A stretch of DNA of 64,000 nt from Buchnera aphidicola (Ceratovacuna keduensis) (GTDB lineage Bacteria > Pseudomonadota > Gammaproteobacteria > Enterobacterales > Enterobacteriaceae): NCBI RefSeq assembly GCF_039372665.1, contig NZ_CP134994.1, positions 1 to 64,000 of the forward strand, written 5' to 3'. This document shows, one piece after another, positions 1 to 14,719 of this stretch; within the stretch, counting starts at the first letter, position 1; each line of letters starts with the position of its first letter. The position numbers and the translations under genes are program-made. A model generated the notes under the pieces. That model saw nothing but the letters and a program-made list of their open reading frames with translations, was not told where the DNA came from and searched no databases.

Positions 1-1881
1 ATGATAAAATTAATTAATTTTGATGTTATAGTAGTTGGTGGAGGTCATGCAGGAACAGAAGCTTCTATTGTTTCAGCAAAAAAAAATATGAGAACTTTAT
101 TGTTAACTCAAAATATTAATAAAATTGGTGAATTGTCTTGTAATCCATCTATAGGAGGTATAGGAAAAAGTCATTTAGTTAAAGAAATAGATGCACTAGG
201 TGGTATTATGGCAAGAGTTGCTGATAGATCTTGTATACAATTTAGATATTTGAATACTAATAAAGGATTTGCTGTTAGATCAACCAGAATGCAAGTTGAC
301 AGATATTTTTATAAAAAGTATGTTCATAAATTTTTATTTAATAAAAAAAAATTGTTTATAATAGAATGTGAAGTTTCTAATTTAATTTTAAAAGATAATA
401 AGGTAATAGGAGTAATCACACGTTTTGGAAATAAATTTTATTCTAAATCTGTTATTTTAACTACAGGAACATTTTTAAATGGTAAAATTTATTTGGGTAA
501 AAAGTGTACTGTTGGTGGAAGAACTAATGATTTTTCTTCTATAAGTTTATCTTCAAATTTGAGAAAATTTCCTTTTAGATTTGGAAGATTAAAAACTGGA
601 ACTCCTCCTAGATTAGATTCTAGAACTATAAATTTTAATAAATTAGAAAAACAAAATAGTCATAAAATTAGGTCTAATTTTTCTTTTTTAAATGAAAAAT
701 ATAATAGATTACCTCATATTCCATGTTATATAACATATACTAATGAATTAACTTTTGATATTATAAAAAATAATATTAAAAAAAGTGCTATGTATTCTGG
801 AGTTATAAAAAGTTTAGGACCAAGATATTGCCCATCTATTGAAGATAAAATAATGAGATTTCCTCATAGAAAAAAACATCAAGTTTTTTTGGAACCTGAA
901 GGAATAAACAGTTTTTATATTTATCCTAATGGAATTTCTACAAGTTTTTCTAAAGAAATTCAAAAAAAAATTTTATGTTCTATAAAAGGATTAGAAAATT
1001 CTAAAATATTAAATTTTGGATATGCTGTAGAATATGATTTTTTTGATCCCAGAGATTTAAAAAAAACTTTAGAAAGTATTTATATAGAAGGACTATTTTT
1101 TGCAGGTCAAATAAATGGTACTACAGGATATGAAGAAGCAGCTTCTCAAGGATTGTTAGCTGGAATTAATGCAGCTTTATATAGTTCTAATATTTCAGGT
1201 TGGTATCCAAAAAGAAATGTATCTTATTTAGGAGTTTTAGTAGATGATTTATGTGTAAAAGGAACTAGTGAGCCATATAGAATGTTTACATCTAGATCTG
1301 AGAATCGTCTTTTTTTAAGAGAAGATAATGCAGATATTAGATTAACAAAAATAGGAAGATCTTTAGGCACAATAAGTAATTTTAGATGGAAAAGATATTG
1401 TGAAAAAAAAAAAAATATAAAAGATGAAATCAAAAATTTGAAAAAATATAAATTATTTTTAAATTCTTTAGATGACATAATTTTAAGAAAAAAATTTGGA
1501 ATTTTTTTAAAAAATAGTTTATCTTGTTATAACATTTTAAAAAGGCCTAATTTTGATATTGAAAATTTTAATTTTTTAAAAAATTTTAGTTTTAAATCTA
1601 ATGATTTAGAAGCTATAAAACAGGTAGAAATAATTTCTAAATATGAAGGTTATATAAAAAGGCAAAATAAAGAAATTGAAAAAGTTGGTTTTTATGAAGA
1701 TATTGTTTTACCTGAAAGATTTGATTATTCTAAGATAATAGGTTTATCTAAAGAAGTTATTTTTATTTTAAATAAATATAAACCATATTCTATTGGACAA
1801 GCATCTAGAATACAAGGAATTACTCCTGCAGCAATATCTATATTATTAATTAATATAAAAAAAAAGTTTATAAAATGTTAA
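1..1881 (+). CDS. mnmG: MnmG (GidA), tRNA uridine-34 carboxymethylaminomethyl-modifying enzyme, large subunit
   Basis: With MnmE this FAD enzyme installs the cmnm5 group on wobble U34 of tRNAs that read split codon boxes. The 626-aa product is close to the usual ~629 aa. Visible features are the N-terminal FAD dinucleotide-binding motif VVGGGHAGTEAS (residues ~10-21), the SCNPSIGGIGKSHLVKEIDALGG block (~45-67), the GTPPR motif (~200), and the GQINGTTGYEEAASQG segment (~370). The C-terminal helical part contains KYEGYIKRQ. The frame opens at the first base of the window, so promoter and ribosome-binding site are not visible. Its partner mnmE lies at 14720-16087. In enterobacteria the replication origin lies just upstream of this gene, so oriC would be outside the window. 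Confidence 0.98.
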   Translation: MIKLINFDVIVVGGGHAGTEASIVSAKKNMRTLLLTQNINKIGELSCNPSIGGIGKSHLVKEIDALGGIMARVADRSCIQFRYLNTNKGFAVRSTRMQVDRYFYKKYVHKFLFNKKKLFIIECEVSNLILKDNKVIGVITRFGNKFYSKSVILTTGTFLNGKIYLGKKCTVGGRTNDFSSISLSSNLRKFPFRFGRLKTGTPPRLDSRTINFNKLEKQNSHKIRSNFSFLNEKYNRLPHIPCYITYTNELTFDIIKNNIKKSAMYSGVIKSLGPRYCPSIEDKIMRFPHRKKHQVFLEPEGINSFYIYPNGISTSFSKEIQKKILCSIKGLENSKILNFGYAVEYDFFDPRDLKKTLESIYIEGLFFAGQINGTTGYEEAASQGLLAGINAALYSSNISGWYPKRNVSYLGVLVDDLCVKGTSEPYRMFTSRSENRLFLREDNADIRLTKIGRSLGTISNFRWKRYCEKKKNIKDEIKNLKKYKLFLNSLDDIILRKKFGIFLKNSLSCYNILKRPNFDIENFNFLKNFSFKSNDLEAIKQVEIISKYEGYIKRQNKEIEKVGFYEDIVLPERFDYSKIIGLSKEVIFILNKYKPYSIGQASRIQGITPAAISILLINIKKKFIKC

Positions 1882-1922
1882 TTTTTATGATAGATTTTTT
1901 ATAATGTTTTTATTTTTTTTAA

Positions 1923-3084
<1,162 letters not shown>

Positions 3085-3162
3085 ATTTTTTGTTTTTTAT
3101 AAAATTGTTAATATGTATTTTTATTTTTTTATTTAAAAAAAAATTATTATGGAAAAAAGTAG

Positions 3163-3618
3163 ATGAATATTAATGCAACTATTTTAGGTCAAATTATATC
3201 TTTCTTTTTATTTGTATTTTTTTGTTCTAGATATATATGGCCTAATATAACAAAAGCTATAAGAGATAGAAAAAAAGAAGTTTCTTTATCTTTTAAAATT
3301 GCAAATGATGCAAAATTAGAATCTATTAAGATAAAAAAAGAAGCTATAGAAAAAATAAATTTAGCTAAAAAAACTGCTAAAGATATAATAAAAAATGCAA
3401 AATATGATAGAAATATAATTTTACAGGCTGCTATTTTAAATGCAGAACAGAAAAGAAAAACTATAATATCTGAAGGTAAAAAAAAATTAAATTTAAAAAA
3501 AAATATTGTATTTGAAGATTTAAAAAATGAAACTTGTAATTTATCTATTTTTGTAGCTAAAAAAATATTAAAAGAATATATAAAAAAAAATGATATAGAT
3601 AAAATTTTTGAAAAATAA
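3163..3618 (+). CDS. atpF: F0F1 ATP synthase subunit b (F0 stator)
   Basis: Peripheral-stalk subunit of 151 aa (E. coli 156). It begins MNINATILGQIISFFLFVFF, the typical N-terminal membrane anchor, followed by a cytoplasmic Trp-Pro turn (RYIWPNI) and a long lysine-rich helix expected to form the dimeric stalk coiled coil. The C-terminus (VAKKILKEYIKK) is the delta-binding end. A GGA-type ribosome-binding site (atggaaaaaag) precedes the ATG. The spacer after atpE is 78 bp and no promoter is needed. Confidence 0.96.
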   Translation: MNINATILGQIISFFLFVFFCSRYIWPNITKAIRDRKKEVSLSFKIANDAKLESIKIKKEAIEKINLAKKTAKDIIKNAKYDRNIILQAAILNAEQKRKTIISEGKKKLNLKKNIVFEDLKNETCNLSIFVAKKILKEYIKKNDIDKIFEK

Positions 3619-3662
3619 TTTTTTTTATATTTAATAAAATTTTGGAGAATATTATATAAAGT

Positions 3663-4199
3663 ATGATTGCGAAAACATTATCTAGGCCATATGCAAAGGC
3701 AGCGTTTAATTTTTCTAAAAAAAATTTTGTTATTTATAAATGGTATAATATGTTAAATTTTTGTAGTAAATTATACTGTCATAATAGTATGAAAAGTGTT
3801 ATTAATTGTAATTTTGAAAAAAAAAAATTTGAAAAATTTTTTATGAAAATTTGTAAGTATGACATAGATTTAAATTTTAATAATTTTATAAAAATATTAG
3901 TTGAAGATAATAAATTATATTTGTTAAAAGATATTAAAAATATGTTTTATTATTATTGGAAAATTAGAAATAGAATTATTGATGTTATAATATATTCAAG
4001 TAAAAAATTATCTAAAAAATTTATTAGTAATGTACTTAATATAATTAAAAAAAAATTTTCTAAAAAAATATTTTTGAAGAATATTTTAGATAAATCTATA
4101 ATTTATGGTTTTATAATAAAAATAGATGACAAAATATTTGATAATAGTTTTAATTATCATTTGTATAAATTAAGAAAATATATGTTAAATGTATTTTAG
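3663..4199 (+). CDS. atpH: F0F1 ATP synthase subunit delta (F1 stator cap)
   Basis: Subunit delta (178 aa, E. coli 177) links the top of the alpha3beta3 hexamer to the b-subunit stalk. The conserved N-terminal [10 protein letters not shown] motif is at residues ~8-17. The C-terminal SxKKLS...I..ILKKKF..K pattern and the final I-D-D-K-I-F-D-N-S segment match the family. The rest is strongly lysine/asparagine-biased and diverged. The ribosome-binding site is TTGGAGAA at ~3640, followed by the ATG at 3663. The gene ends 13 bp before the atpA start chosen here. Confidence 0.95.
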   Translation: MIAKTLSRPYAKAAFNFSKKNFVIYKWYNMLNFCSKLYCHNSMKSVINCNFEKKKFEKFFMKICKYDIDLNFNNFIKILVEDNKLYLLKDIKNMFYYYWKIRNRIIDVIIYSSKKLSKKFISNVLNIIKKKFSKKIFLKNILDKSIIYGFIIKIDDKIFDNSFNYHLYKLRKYMLNVF

Positions 4200-4212
4200 A
4201 GGTATAATAAAG

Positions 4213-5754
4213 ATGCATTTTAATTCACAAGCTATAAGTAATATTATAGAAAAAAGAATATCTAAATTTAAAATTTTTAGTGAAAGTTATAGTAAAGGAA
4301 AAATAATTTCTGTAGTTGATGGAATTATTAAAATAGTTGGAATATCTGATGTTATGTTAGGAGAAGTATTATTGTTGGAAAATGATAAATTTGCAATTGC
4401 TCTAAATTTAGAAAGAGATTGTGTTGGAGCTGTTGTTTTAGGTGAATATACAAATTTATATGAAGGCATGACAGTAAAATGTACTGGGAAATTTTTAGAA
4501 ATACCAGTTGGAAATGGTTTATTAGGTAGAATATTAAATAGTTTAGGAGAGCCTATAGATGGTAAAGGAAAATTAAATTTTGTTAAGTATTCTCCTATAG
4601 AATCTGAAGCTCCTGATGTTATATCTAGATCTCAAGTTAATGAGCCTATACAAACTGGTTGTAAAGCAATAGATTCTATGATACCTATTGGAAAAGGACA
4701 AAGAGAGCTTATAATAGGAGATAGACAAACTGGTAAGACTACAATAGCTATAGATATTATTATAAATCAAAAGAAAACTGGTGTAAAATGTATATATGTA
4801 TCTATAGGTCAAAAAATGTCTACTATATTAAATATTGTAAAAATTTTAGAAGAAAAAGATGTTTTAGAAAATACTATAATAGTAGTTGCTTCATCTTCTG
4901 ATTCTGCTTCTCTTCAATATTTATCTCCATATTCTGGATGTACTATGGGTGAATTTTTTAGAGATAGAGGTGAAGATGCTTTAATAATATATGACGATTT
5001 ATCTAAACATGCTATTTCATATAGACAAATATCTCTTTTATTAAAAAGACCTCCTGGAAGAGAAGCATTTCCTGGAGATATTTTTTATTTACATGCTAAA
5101 TTATTAGAAAGATCGTCTAAAGTAAATAAAGAATATGTTTTTAACAAAACTGAAGGAATTGTAAAAAATAATACTGGTTCTTTAACTGCTTTTCCAATTG
5201 TAGAAACACAAGAAGGTGATGTTTCTTCTTTTATACCTACAAATATTATTTCTATTACTGATGGTCAAATTTTTTTAGAATCTAATTTATTTAATTCTGG
5301 AATTATTCCAGCAATAAATCCAGGAATTTCTGTTTCTCGTGTTGGAGGGACCGCTCAAACTAATATAATGAAAAAATTTTCTTCTAAGATAAGAACTTCT
5401 TTAGCTCAATATAGAGAATTATCTTCTTTTTCTAAATTTTCTTCTGATTTAGATGATATGACTAAAAATAGTCTTTTACATGGAAGAAAATTAATTGAAC
5501 TTTTTAAACAATCTAAGAATAAGCCTTTAAGCATAGCAGAACAATCTTTATTATTATTTAGTTCAGAAAATGGTTTTTTAAATAATATTCCTTTAAAAAA
5601 AATTAATATATATGAAAAATTATTATTAGAATTTTTTAATAAAAATTTTTTAAGTTTAATAAATGAGATTAATACATGTGGTTTATATAATAGTTTTGTA
5701 AAAAATCAATTTTTTAAAATAATAGAAAGTTTTAATTTAAAAAAATTTTTTTAA
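4213..5754 (+). CDS. atpA: F0F1 ATP synthase subunit alpha (F1)
   Basis: Non-catalytic nucleotide-binding subunit of F1. With the start at 4213 ([16 protein letters not shown], preceded by AGAGG) the protein is 513 aa, exactly the E. coli length. An in-frame ATG at 4189 would overlap atpH and adds residues without family support. The Walker A motif GDRQTGKT is at ~169-176. The Walker B region [12 protein letters not shown] and the arginine-finger segment [11 protein letters not shown] (~370) are intact. Conservation is much higher than in delta or gamma. Confidence 0.98.
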   Translation: MHFNSQAISNIIEKRISKFKIFSESYSKGKIISVVDGIIKIVGISDVMLGEVLLLENDKFAIALNLERDCVGAVVLGEYTNLYEGMTVKCTGKFLEIPVGNGLLGRILNSLGEPIDGKGKLNFVKYSPIESEAPDVISRSQVNEPIQTGCKAIDSMIPIGKGQRELIIGDRQTGKTTIAIDIIINQKKTGVKCIYVSIGQKMSTILNIVKILEEKDVLENTIIVVASSSDSASLQYLSPYSGCTMGEFFRDRGEDALIIYDDLSKHAISYRQISLLLKRPPGREAFPGDIFYLHAKLLERSSKVNKEYVFNKTEGIVKNNTGSLTAFPIVETQEGDVSSFIPTNIISITDGQIFLESNLFNSGIIPAINPGISVSRVGGTAQTNIMKKFSSKIRTSLAQYRELSSFSKFSSDLDDMTKNSLLHGRKLIELFKQSKNKPLSIAEQSLLLFSSENGFLNNIPLKKINIYEKLLLEFFNKNFLSLINEINTCGLYNSFVKNQFFKIIESFNLKKFF

Positions 5755-5772
5755 AATTTTTAGGAAAATTTT

Positions 5773-6642
5773 ATGTTGTCTATTAAAGAAATAAGAAATA
5801 AAATTTTTAGTACTAAAAGTACTAATAAAATAACTAAAACCATGGAAATGATATCTATATCTAAAATGAAAAAGATAAAAATTAAAATGGATAATAGTTT
5901 TTCATATCAAAAATCTATTTTAAGAGTTGTAAATAATGTAATTTCTAGTTCTTTGTATTCTAATAATTCATATTTAATTAATAAAGATAAAATAGATACT
6001 ATTTGTATAATAGTAGTTTCTACTAATAAAGGTTTATGTGGAAGTTTAAATTCTAATTTATTTAGAAAAATATTAAAAAATATGAATAAATATTCTAATA
6101 AATTTATAAAATTAATTATTATAGGTCAAAAAGGAATAAATTTTTTTAAATCTCATTATAATAATTTTATTATAAAAAATTTTGTACTTTCAGAATTTTC
6201 ATTTTTTGATAGTGTTTTAAAAATTTTAAAATATGTAATATATTTATATGAAAATAAAAAAGTTCAAAAATTTTTTTTAGCTAGTAATGAATCTAAAGGT
6301 TCTAAAAATTTTGTTCCTAAATTTTTTCAATTATTACCTATTTATAATAAATCTAAACATAAAAATATTTATAAAAAATTTTTTTGGAATTATATTTATG
6401 AACCAGATAATGAAATTTTATTGAATATATTGTTTAAAAAATATTTAGAATCTACTATATATTGTAATATTTTAGAAAATTTATATTGCGAACATGTTTC
6501 TAGATTTTTTTCTATGAAACAAGCTTATGATAATAGTGAAAATATAATAAAAAATTTAAGATTATCATATAATAAATGCCGTCAATCTAATGTTACTAAA
6601 GAACTTATAGAAATAGTATCTGGATGTTCAGAAATTTTATAA
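5773..6642 (+). CDS. atpG: F0F1 ATP synthase subunit gamma (F1 central shaft)
   Basis: Central rotor shaft, 289 aa (E. coli 287). The N-terminal helix begins with IKEIRNKIFSTKSTNKITKTMEM, matching the family pattern KIxSxxxTxKITxAMxMV. The Rossmann-like middle holds STNKGLCGSLN. The C-terminal helix has the conserved MKQAYDNSEN and LIEIVSGCSEIL segments, which insert into the alpha3beta3 cavity. The ribosome-binding site is TTAGGAAA, 10 nt before the ATG. Confidence 0.97.
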   Translation: MLSIKEIRNKIFSTKSTNKITKTMEMISISKMKKIKIKMDNSFSYQKSILRVVNNVISSSLYSNNSYLINKDKIDTICIIVVSTNKGLCGSLNSNLFRKILKNMNKYSNKFIKLIIIGQKGINFFKSHYNNFIIKNFVLSEFSFFDSVLKILKYVIYLYENKKVQKFFLASNESKGSKNFVPKFFQLLPIYNKSKHKNIYKKFFWNYIYEPDNEILLNILFKKYLESTIYCNILENLYCEHVSRFFSMKQAYDNSENIIKNLRLSYNKCRQSNVTKELIEIVSGCSEIL

Positions 6643-6677
6643 GTATTATTTTAAAACATTTATAAAGGTTTTAATAA

Positions 6678-8087
<1,410 letters not shown>

Positions 8088-8111
8088 TTTTGACTATTTT
8101 GTGAGATTTTT

Positions 8112-8456
8112 ATGACTTTTTTTCTAAATGTTGTAAGCAAAGAAAAAAAAATGTTTTCTAAAAATGTAATTAAAATTTATATTACAGGTTCAGAAGGTCA
8201 ATTATGTATATATTCTGGTCATTCTCAATTGTTGACTTGCATAAAACCCGGGCCATTATATATATTAGATGAAAAAAAAATAGAAATTTTTTTTTATTTA
8301 TCACAAGGTATTTTAGAAATACAACCTAAATTTGTTACAGTTTTATCTGATGTTGCTATTTCAGCATCTGAAACTAGTATAAAAAGTTTATTAAAAAATA
8401 AAAAAAAATATAAAAAAATTATTAGTTCTAACATTTTTTATAAAAATGAAACTTAA
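8112..8456 (+). CDS. atpC: F0F1 ATP synthase subunit epsilon, C-terminally shortened
   Basis: Rotor foot subunit that joins gamma and the c-ring. The N-terminal beta-sandwich is intact (GSEGQLCIYSGHSQLLTCIKPGPL and GILEIQPKFVTVLSDVA). At 114 aa the protein is ~25 residues shorter than the E. coli 139-aa version, and it ends inside the C-terminal helical hairpin (…IISSNIFYKNET). That hairpin is the inhibitory, regulatory part and is dispensable for coupling, so the enzyme should work. I see no continuation in another frame. It is the last gene of the operon, followed by the terminator at 8580. Confidence 0.94.
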   Translation: MTFFLNVVSKEKKMFSKNVIKIYITGSEGQLCIYSGHSQLLTCIKPGPLYILDEKKIEIFFYLSQGILEIQPKFVTVLSDVAISASETSIKSLLKNKKKYKKIISSNIFYKNET

Positions 8457-8579
8457 TATTTTAATATTTTTATTTTAATAAAAATTAAAATAATTTAAAT
8501 ATTTTCTTTAAAAAAAATAAAAATATTATAAAATATTAAAAATTTTAAATGTTAAAATAAATTTTTTTTATTTTATTAA

Positions 8580-8616
8580 GCGGCGGGGTATTTAAAATTC
8601 CTGCCGCGAAATTTTT
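8580..8616. terminator. GC-rich hairpin terminator between convergent atpC and gyrB
   Basis: GCGGC (8580-8584) pairs with GCCGC (8603-8607), extended inward by G-C and G-U pairs (GGGG with TCCT). The loop is AT-rich, and the T tract at 8612-8617 follows on the + strand. The gyrB stop codon is 15 bp to the right, so the hairpin probably terminates both operons. It is conspicuous because almost no other intergenic sequence here contains a run of G/C. Confidence 0.8.
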
Positions 8617-8621
8617 TGTTT

Positions 8622-11051
<2,430 letters not shown>

Positions 11052-11087
11052 TTATAAACAATTTTATTTTATATTAATTAATATTTT

Positions 11088-12194
11088 CTAAAATATTAAT
11101 GGCATTATCATATAAATATTTGACATATCATTTTTATCTTGTATTTGTATTGTTGAAATATTTTTATTTAATAATAAACATATTGTTTTGCTAATAATAT
11201 TTTGCAATATATTTAAAAAATATTTTATATTTAAATTGAATTTAATAATAATATTATTATTTCTTTTTATTAATATTTTTTCTTTTGCTGTTTCATATTC
11301 TTCATTTTGAGAACTAATTTTCATAATATTTTTTTTTATATAAAATTTTGCTCCATAAAAAGATGTATCTGAAAGAATAAAAATTCTGTTTAGACTTTTT
11401 TTTAAAGTGTATAATTCTATTTCTATTTTTGTTTCTGGTTTTTTTATTATTAAATTTTTATAATTAGGAAAATTTCCATCTATTAATTTTGTAGTAAAAA
11501 TTATTTTTTTTGTATATATTCTCAAATTGTAATTATTTATTAATATATTTATTTTTTCTTCATTTTTATTTAATAATTTTAATAATTCCAATACTCCTGT
11601 TTTAGATATTATAATAGAATTGTTTATTAAATTTTTATTTTTTAAAAATATTGTAGATATTGCCATTTTATATCCATCTGTTGCAACTGATTGTATAAAA
11701 TTTTTTTTTAATATAACAAATAATCCATTTAGATAATATCTAGCATCATTTCTTGCCATACAAAAATATGAATTTTCAATTATTTTTTTTAAATTTTTTT
11801 GTTTAATAACATATTTACAATATTTTTTAAATGAACTAAATTTTGGATATTCCAAAGATGATAATGTAGATAATTTAAATTTAATTTTTTTTATTTTAAC
11901 TATCATAAAATTTTTTTTTAAATATATTAAAATATCTATATTTTTTGAAAAGCTTCTACATATATTAAATAATTTTTTTCCAGATACTGTAATTTCTCCA
12001 GAAGAAAATTCATGTTTTACATATGTTTTTGTTATTAATTCTGTTTCTAAGTTATTAGATGTTAAAAGAATTTTTTTTTTTTTTAATTTTATCAAAATGT
12101 TTTCTAATATTGGATTATTTAAATTTTTTGATAATACTACATTCAATTTTTTTAACATTTTTAACATTTTTTTTTGTTCAATTATAAATTTCAT
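11088..12194 (-). CDS. dnaN: DNA polymerase III sliding clamp (beta subunit)
   Basis: Ring-shaped processivity clamp of 368 aa (E. coli 366). The start MKFIIEQKKMLKMLKKLN matches MKFTVEREHLLKPLQQVS. The conserved SGEITVSGKKLFNICRS, CMARNDARYYLNGLF, SVATDGYKMAIS and GNFPNYKNLI blocks are visible. The C-terminal hydrophobic tail SNIYMIMPLIF forms part of the client-binding groove (MPMRL in E. coli). In relatives dnaA lies directly upstream; here the next gene upstream is rpmH, divergently oriented. Confidence 0.97.
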   Translation of the reverse strand: MKFIIEQKKMLKMLKKLNVVLSKNLNNPILENILIKLKKKKILLTSNNLETELITKTYVKHEFSSGEITVSGKKLFNICRSFSKNIDILIYLKKNFMIVKIKKIKFKLSTLSSLEYPKFSSFKKYCKYVIKQKNLKKIIENSYFCMARNDARYYLNGLFVILKKNFIQSVATDGYKMAISTIFLKNKNLINNSIIISKTGVLELLKLLNKNEEKINILINNYNLRIYTKKIIFTTKLIDGNFPNYKNLIIKKPETKIEIELYTLKKSLNRIFILSDTSFYGAKFYIKKNIMKISSQNEEYETAKEKILIKRNNNIIIKFNLNIKYFLNILQNIISKTICLLLNKNISTIQIQDKNDMSNIYMIMPLIF

Positions 12195-12425
12195 AATATT
12201 TTTTTATATAAAAATTTAAATATATTAATATAATAAATAATATATATTTTTTTAGTATTAATGTAATATTTTAATCATTTTTTAATTAAATTATAATTTT
12301 TTATTTTTTTTTTATAAAATATATTTTTTAACAAAAAATATATTTTTTTTAAATGAAAATTTTTAATATTTTAAAATTGAGTTATAATATTTTAAAAAAT
12401 ATTTATTTTTAGAGTATTTTATTTT
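12195..12425. other. Intergenic region at the usual dnaA position
   Basis: This 231-bp, almost pure A/T stretch separates divergent dnaN (-) and rpmH (+). I see no dnaA remnant in any frame, no clear DnaA box and no RNA gene. It must hold promoters for both directions. A candidate element before rpmH is TTGAGTTATAAT at 12377-12388, in which TATAAT could serve as a -10 box, but no well-spaced -35 is convincing. Confidence 0.6.
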
Positions 12426-12569
12426 ATGAAAAGAACTTATCAGCCATCAATATTGAAAAGAAATAGATCTCATGGTTTTAGACATAGAATGTCTACTAAA
12501 AATGGAAGACATATTTTAAATAGAAGAAGATTAAAATGTAGATCTAAGTTAACTGTTTCTTCGGAATAA
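12426..12569 (+). CDS. rpmH: 50S ribosomal protein L34
   Basis: A 47-aa arginine/lysine-rich protein of the large ribosomal subunit (E. coli 46 aa). It begins [18 protein letters not shown] and continues with the family's [18 protein letters not shown] pattern. Start and stop were read directly: ATG at 12426, TAA at 12567. rnpA starts 10 bp downstream, the conserved rpmH-rnpA pairing. Confidence 0.97.
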   Translation: MKRTYQPSILKRNRSHGFRHRMSTKNGRHILNRRRLKCRSKLTVSSE

Positions 12570-12579
12570 AATTTATAAA

Positions 12580-12933
12580 ATGAAAAAAAATTTTTTTTTT
12601 AAAAAAAAATATAGATTATTAAAAAATCATCAATTTTATTTTGTTTTTGAAAAACCTCATAAGGTTTTTAATAATAAATTTTTAATTTTTAGTAGGGAAA
12701 ATTTTTATAAATATCCTAGACTTGGAATAAGAATATCTACTAAATTTATAAAATTTTCTTATAAAAGAAATATTATAAAAAGAATAATAAGAGAAAGTTT
12801 TAGAAAAAATATAAAAAAATTATTTTATATGGATTTTATTGTTATGGTAAAAAAAAATATTTCTATATTTAAAAATTTTTATTTATTTAATTCTTTACAA
12901 AATTTATGGGAAAGACATTTTAATTTTTATTGA
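12580..12933 (+). CDS. rnpA: Ribonuclease P protein component
   Basis: Basic protein cofactor that helps RNase P RNA cleave tRNA 5' leaders; 117 aa (E. coli 119). The RNR-like motif is conserved as SYKRNIIKRIIRESFR (~residues 59-74). PRLGIRISTKFIK and the DFIVMVKK strand match the family. The N-terminus is strongly biased to Phe/Lys because of T- and A-runs. The catalytic RNA gene (rnpB) is not in this window. Confidence 0.95.
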   Translation: MKKNFFFKKKYRLLKNHQFYFVFEKPHKVFNNKFLIFSRENFYKYPRLGIRISTKFIKFSYKRNIIKRIIRESFRKNIKKLFYMDFIVMVKKNISIFKNFYLFNSLQNLWERHFNFY

Positions 12934-13079
12934 GTATTATAAATATTTCTTATAATTACATATTATATTAATATTTTTATAATATTTATTAATAGTTTAT
13001 ATAAATATGTCAGAACTATATTTATGTTTTTAAAAATATATAAATATTTTAGAAAAAATATTAAAAAGAGAGAATAAAA

Positions 13080-14666
13080 ATGTATTGGATTAAGAATATA
13101 TTTATATTGGTTTTTTTATTTATATTAGGGTTTTTTGTATATAAATTTAATAATACAAATTTTTTTCATAATTCTTTTTATAAAGAAAAACATAATAATA
13201 TAAATTTAGAAAAAAGTTCTAATACTTTTAATAATAAAGACATAGTTATGGTTAAAACTGATACTTTTAAAATATTAATAGATAAAAGTTCAGGAAATAT
13301 AGTTGAAGCAAATTTGTTGAAATATAAAAAAAATGTTAATAAACCAGATCCACTGTGTTTGTTAAAATCAAAAAATAATTTTTTATATCAAGCTAATAGT
13401 GGAATATTAGGTTTAGAAAAATATAATTTTTATTATGATAATGAATATAATAAAAAAAATATTTTTGAACTTTCTAAAAATGAAAATAATTTATTAATTA
13501 ATATGAAATGGAAGTCTAATGATGGAATATCATATATAAAAACTTTTTCTTTTGAAAGAGGAAAACATTTTGTTAAAATAAAATATAATATAATTAATGA
13601 TTCTAATAAAAATTTAGATATTTCTATGTATGGAAATTTGAACCAAAGCATAAATATTGAAAAAGAAAATAAAAATTATGGTTTTGGTATGAAAACTTTT
13701 AGAGGTGCAGCTTATTCTAATAGTAAAAAAAAATATAGTAAAATTAATTTTGATGATATAGAAAATAAAAATTATATTTCTGATTATTCTAATAAAAATA
13801 AATGGATAGCTATGGTACAACCATATTTTGTGTCTGCTTGGATACCTGACAATTCTTTAAAAAATAAAATGTTTGTTGATAAAATTAATGTTAGAGATGT
13901 TTCTGTAGGTTATATAACTGAAAAATTTAAAATAAATTCTTATCAAAATAAATTTTTTTTTTCTAAATTATGGTTAGGTCCTAAAGTTAAAAAAGAAATG
14001 TTAGAAGTTTCAGATAGTTTATATTTTACAATAGATTATGGATTTTTATGGTTTTTATCTCAACCATTATTTAAATTATTATATTATTTACATAGCTTTT
14101 TAAAAAATTGGGGAATATCTATAATAGCTATAACTTGCATAATAAAATTAATTATGTATCCAATTTCTAAATTTCAATATTATCAAATTGCAAAAATGAA
14201 AGAAATTCAAAGTGAAATAAATATTATAAAAAAAAGACATAAAAATAATAAAAATATGTTAAATAAAGAAATAATAGATTTGTATAAAAAAAATAATATT
14301 AATCCAATAGGAAGCTTTTTACCTTTAATAATACAAATGCCAATATTTCTATCTTTATATTATGTTATTATAGAATCTGTTGAATTAAGACATTCTCCAT
14401 TTATATTATGGATAAATGATTTGTCTGATAAAGATCCTTTTTTTATATTACCTATATTAATGGGAATTACTACATTTTTGTTACAAAATGATTCTAAAAA
14501 TGATGATAATAATGAAAATTTTCAAAAAAAAATAATTAATATTATGCCTGTATTTTTTACTATATTTTTTTTATGGTTCCCTTCTGGATTAGTTTTATAT
14601 TATATAGTTAGTAATATATTAACAATAATACAACAAAAAATAGTTTATAATAAATTTAAAATATAA
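13080..14666 (+). CDS. yidC: Membrane protein insertase YidC
   Basis: Inner-membrane insertase that acts alone or with SecYEG; 528 aa (E. coli 548). The N-terminal membrane segment (WIKNIFILVFLFILGFFVY) is followed by a large periplasmic domain with FRGAAYSNSKKKY. The conserved insertase core begins at DYGFLWFLSQPLFKLLYYLH. It continues with NPIGSFLPLIIQMPIFLSLYYV and FFLWFPSGLVLYYIVSNILT, including the arginine in ELRHSPF; five transmembrane helices are expected. AAGAGAGAAT precedes the start. The 146-bp gap after rnpA, where yidD sits in E. coli, has no gene I can recognise. Confidence 0.97.
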   Translation: MYWIKNIFILVFLFILGFFVYKFNNTNFFHNSFYKEKHNNINLEKSSNTFNNKDIVMVKTDTFKILIDKSSGNIVEANLLKYKKNVNKPDPLCLLKSKNNFLYQANSGILGLEKYNFYYDNEYNKKNIFELSKNENNLLINMKWKSNDGISYIKTFSFERGKHFVKIKYNIINDSNKNLDISMYGNLNQSINIEKENKNYGFGMKTFRGAAYSNSKKKYSKINFDDIENKNYISDYSNKNKWIAMVQPYFVSAWIPDNSLKNKMFVDKINVRDVSVGYITEKFKINSYQNKFFFSKLWLGPKVKKEMLEVSDSLYFTIDYGFLWFLSQPLFKLLYYLHSFLKNWGISIIAITCIIKLIMYPISKFQYYQIAKMKEIQSEINIIKKRHKNNKNMLNKEIIDLYKKNNINPIGSFLPLIIQMPIFLSLYYVIIESVELRHSPFILWINDLSDKDPFFILPILMGITTFLLQNDSKNDDNNENFQKKIINIMPVFFTIFFLWFPSGLVLYYIVSNILTIIQQKIVYNKFKI

Positions 14667-14719
14667 ATATATTTTTTTTTAATAAAAATATATTTTTTTT
14701 TGGAAAAATTTTTAATTAT

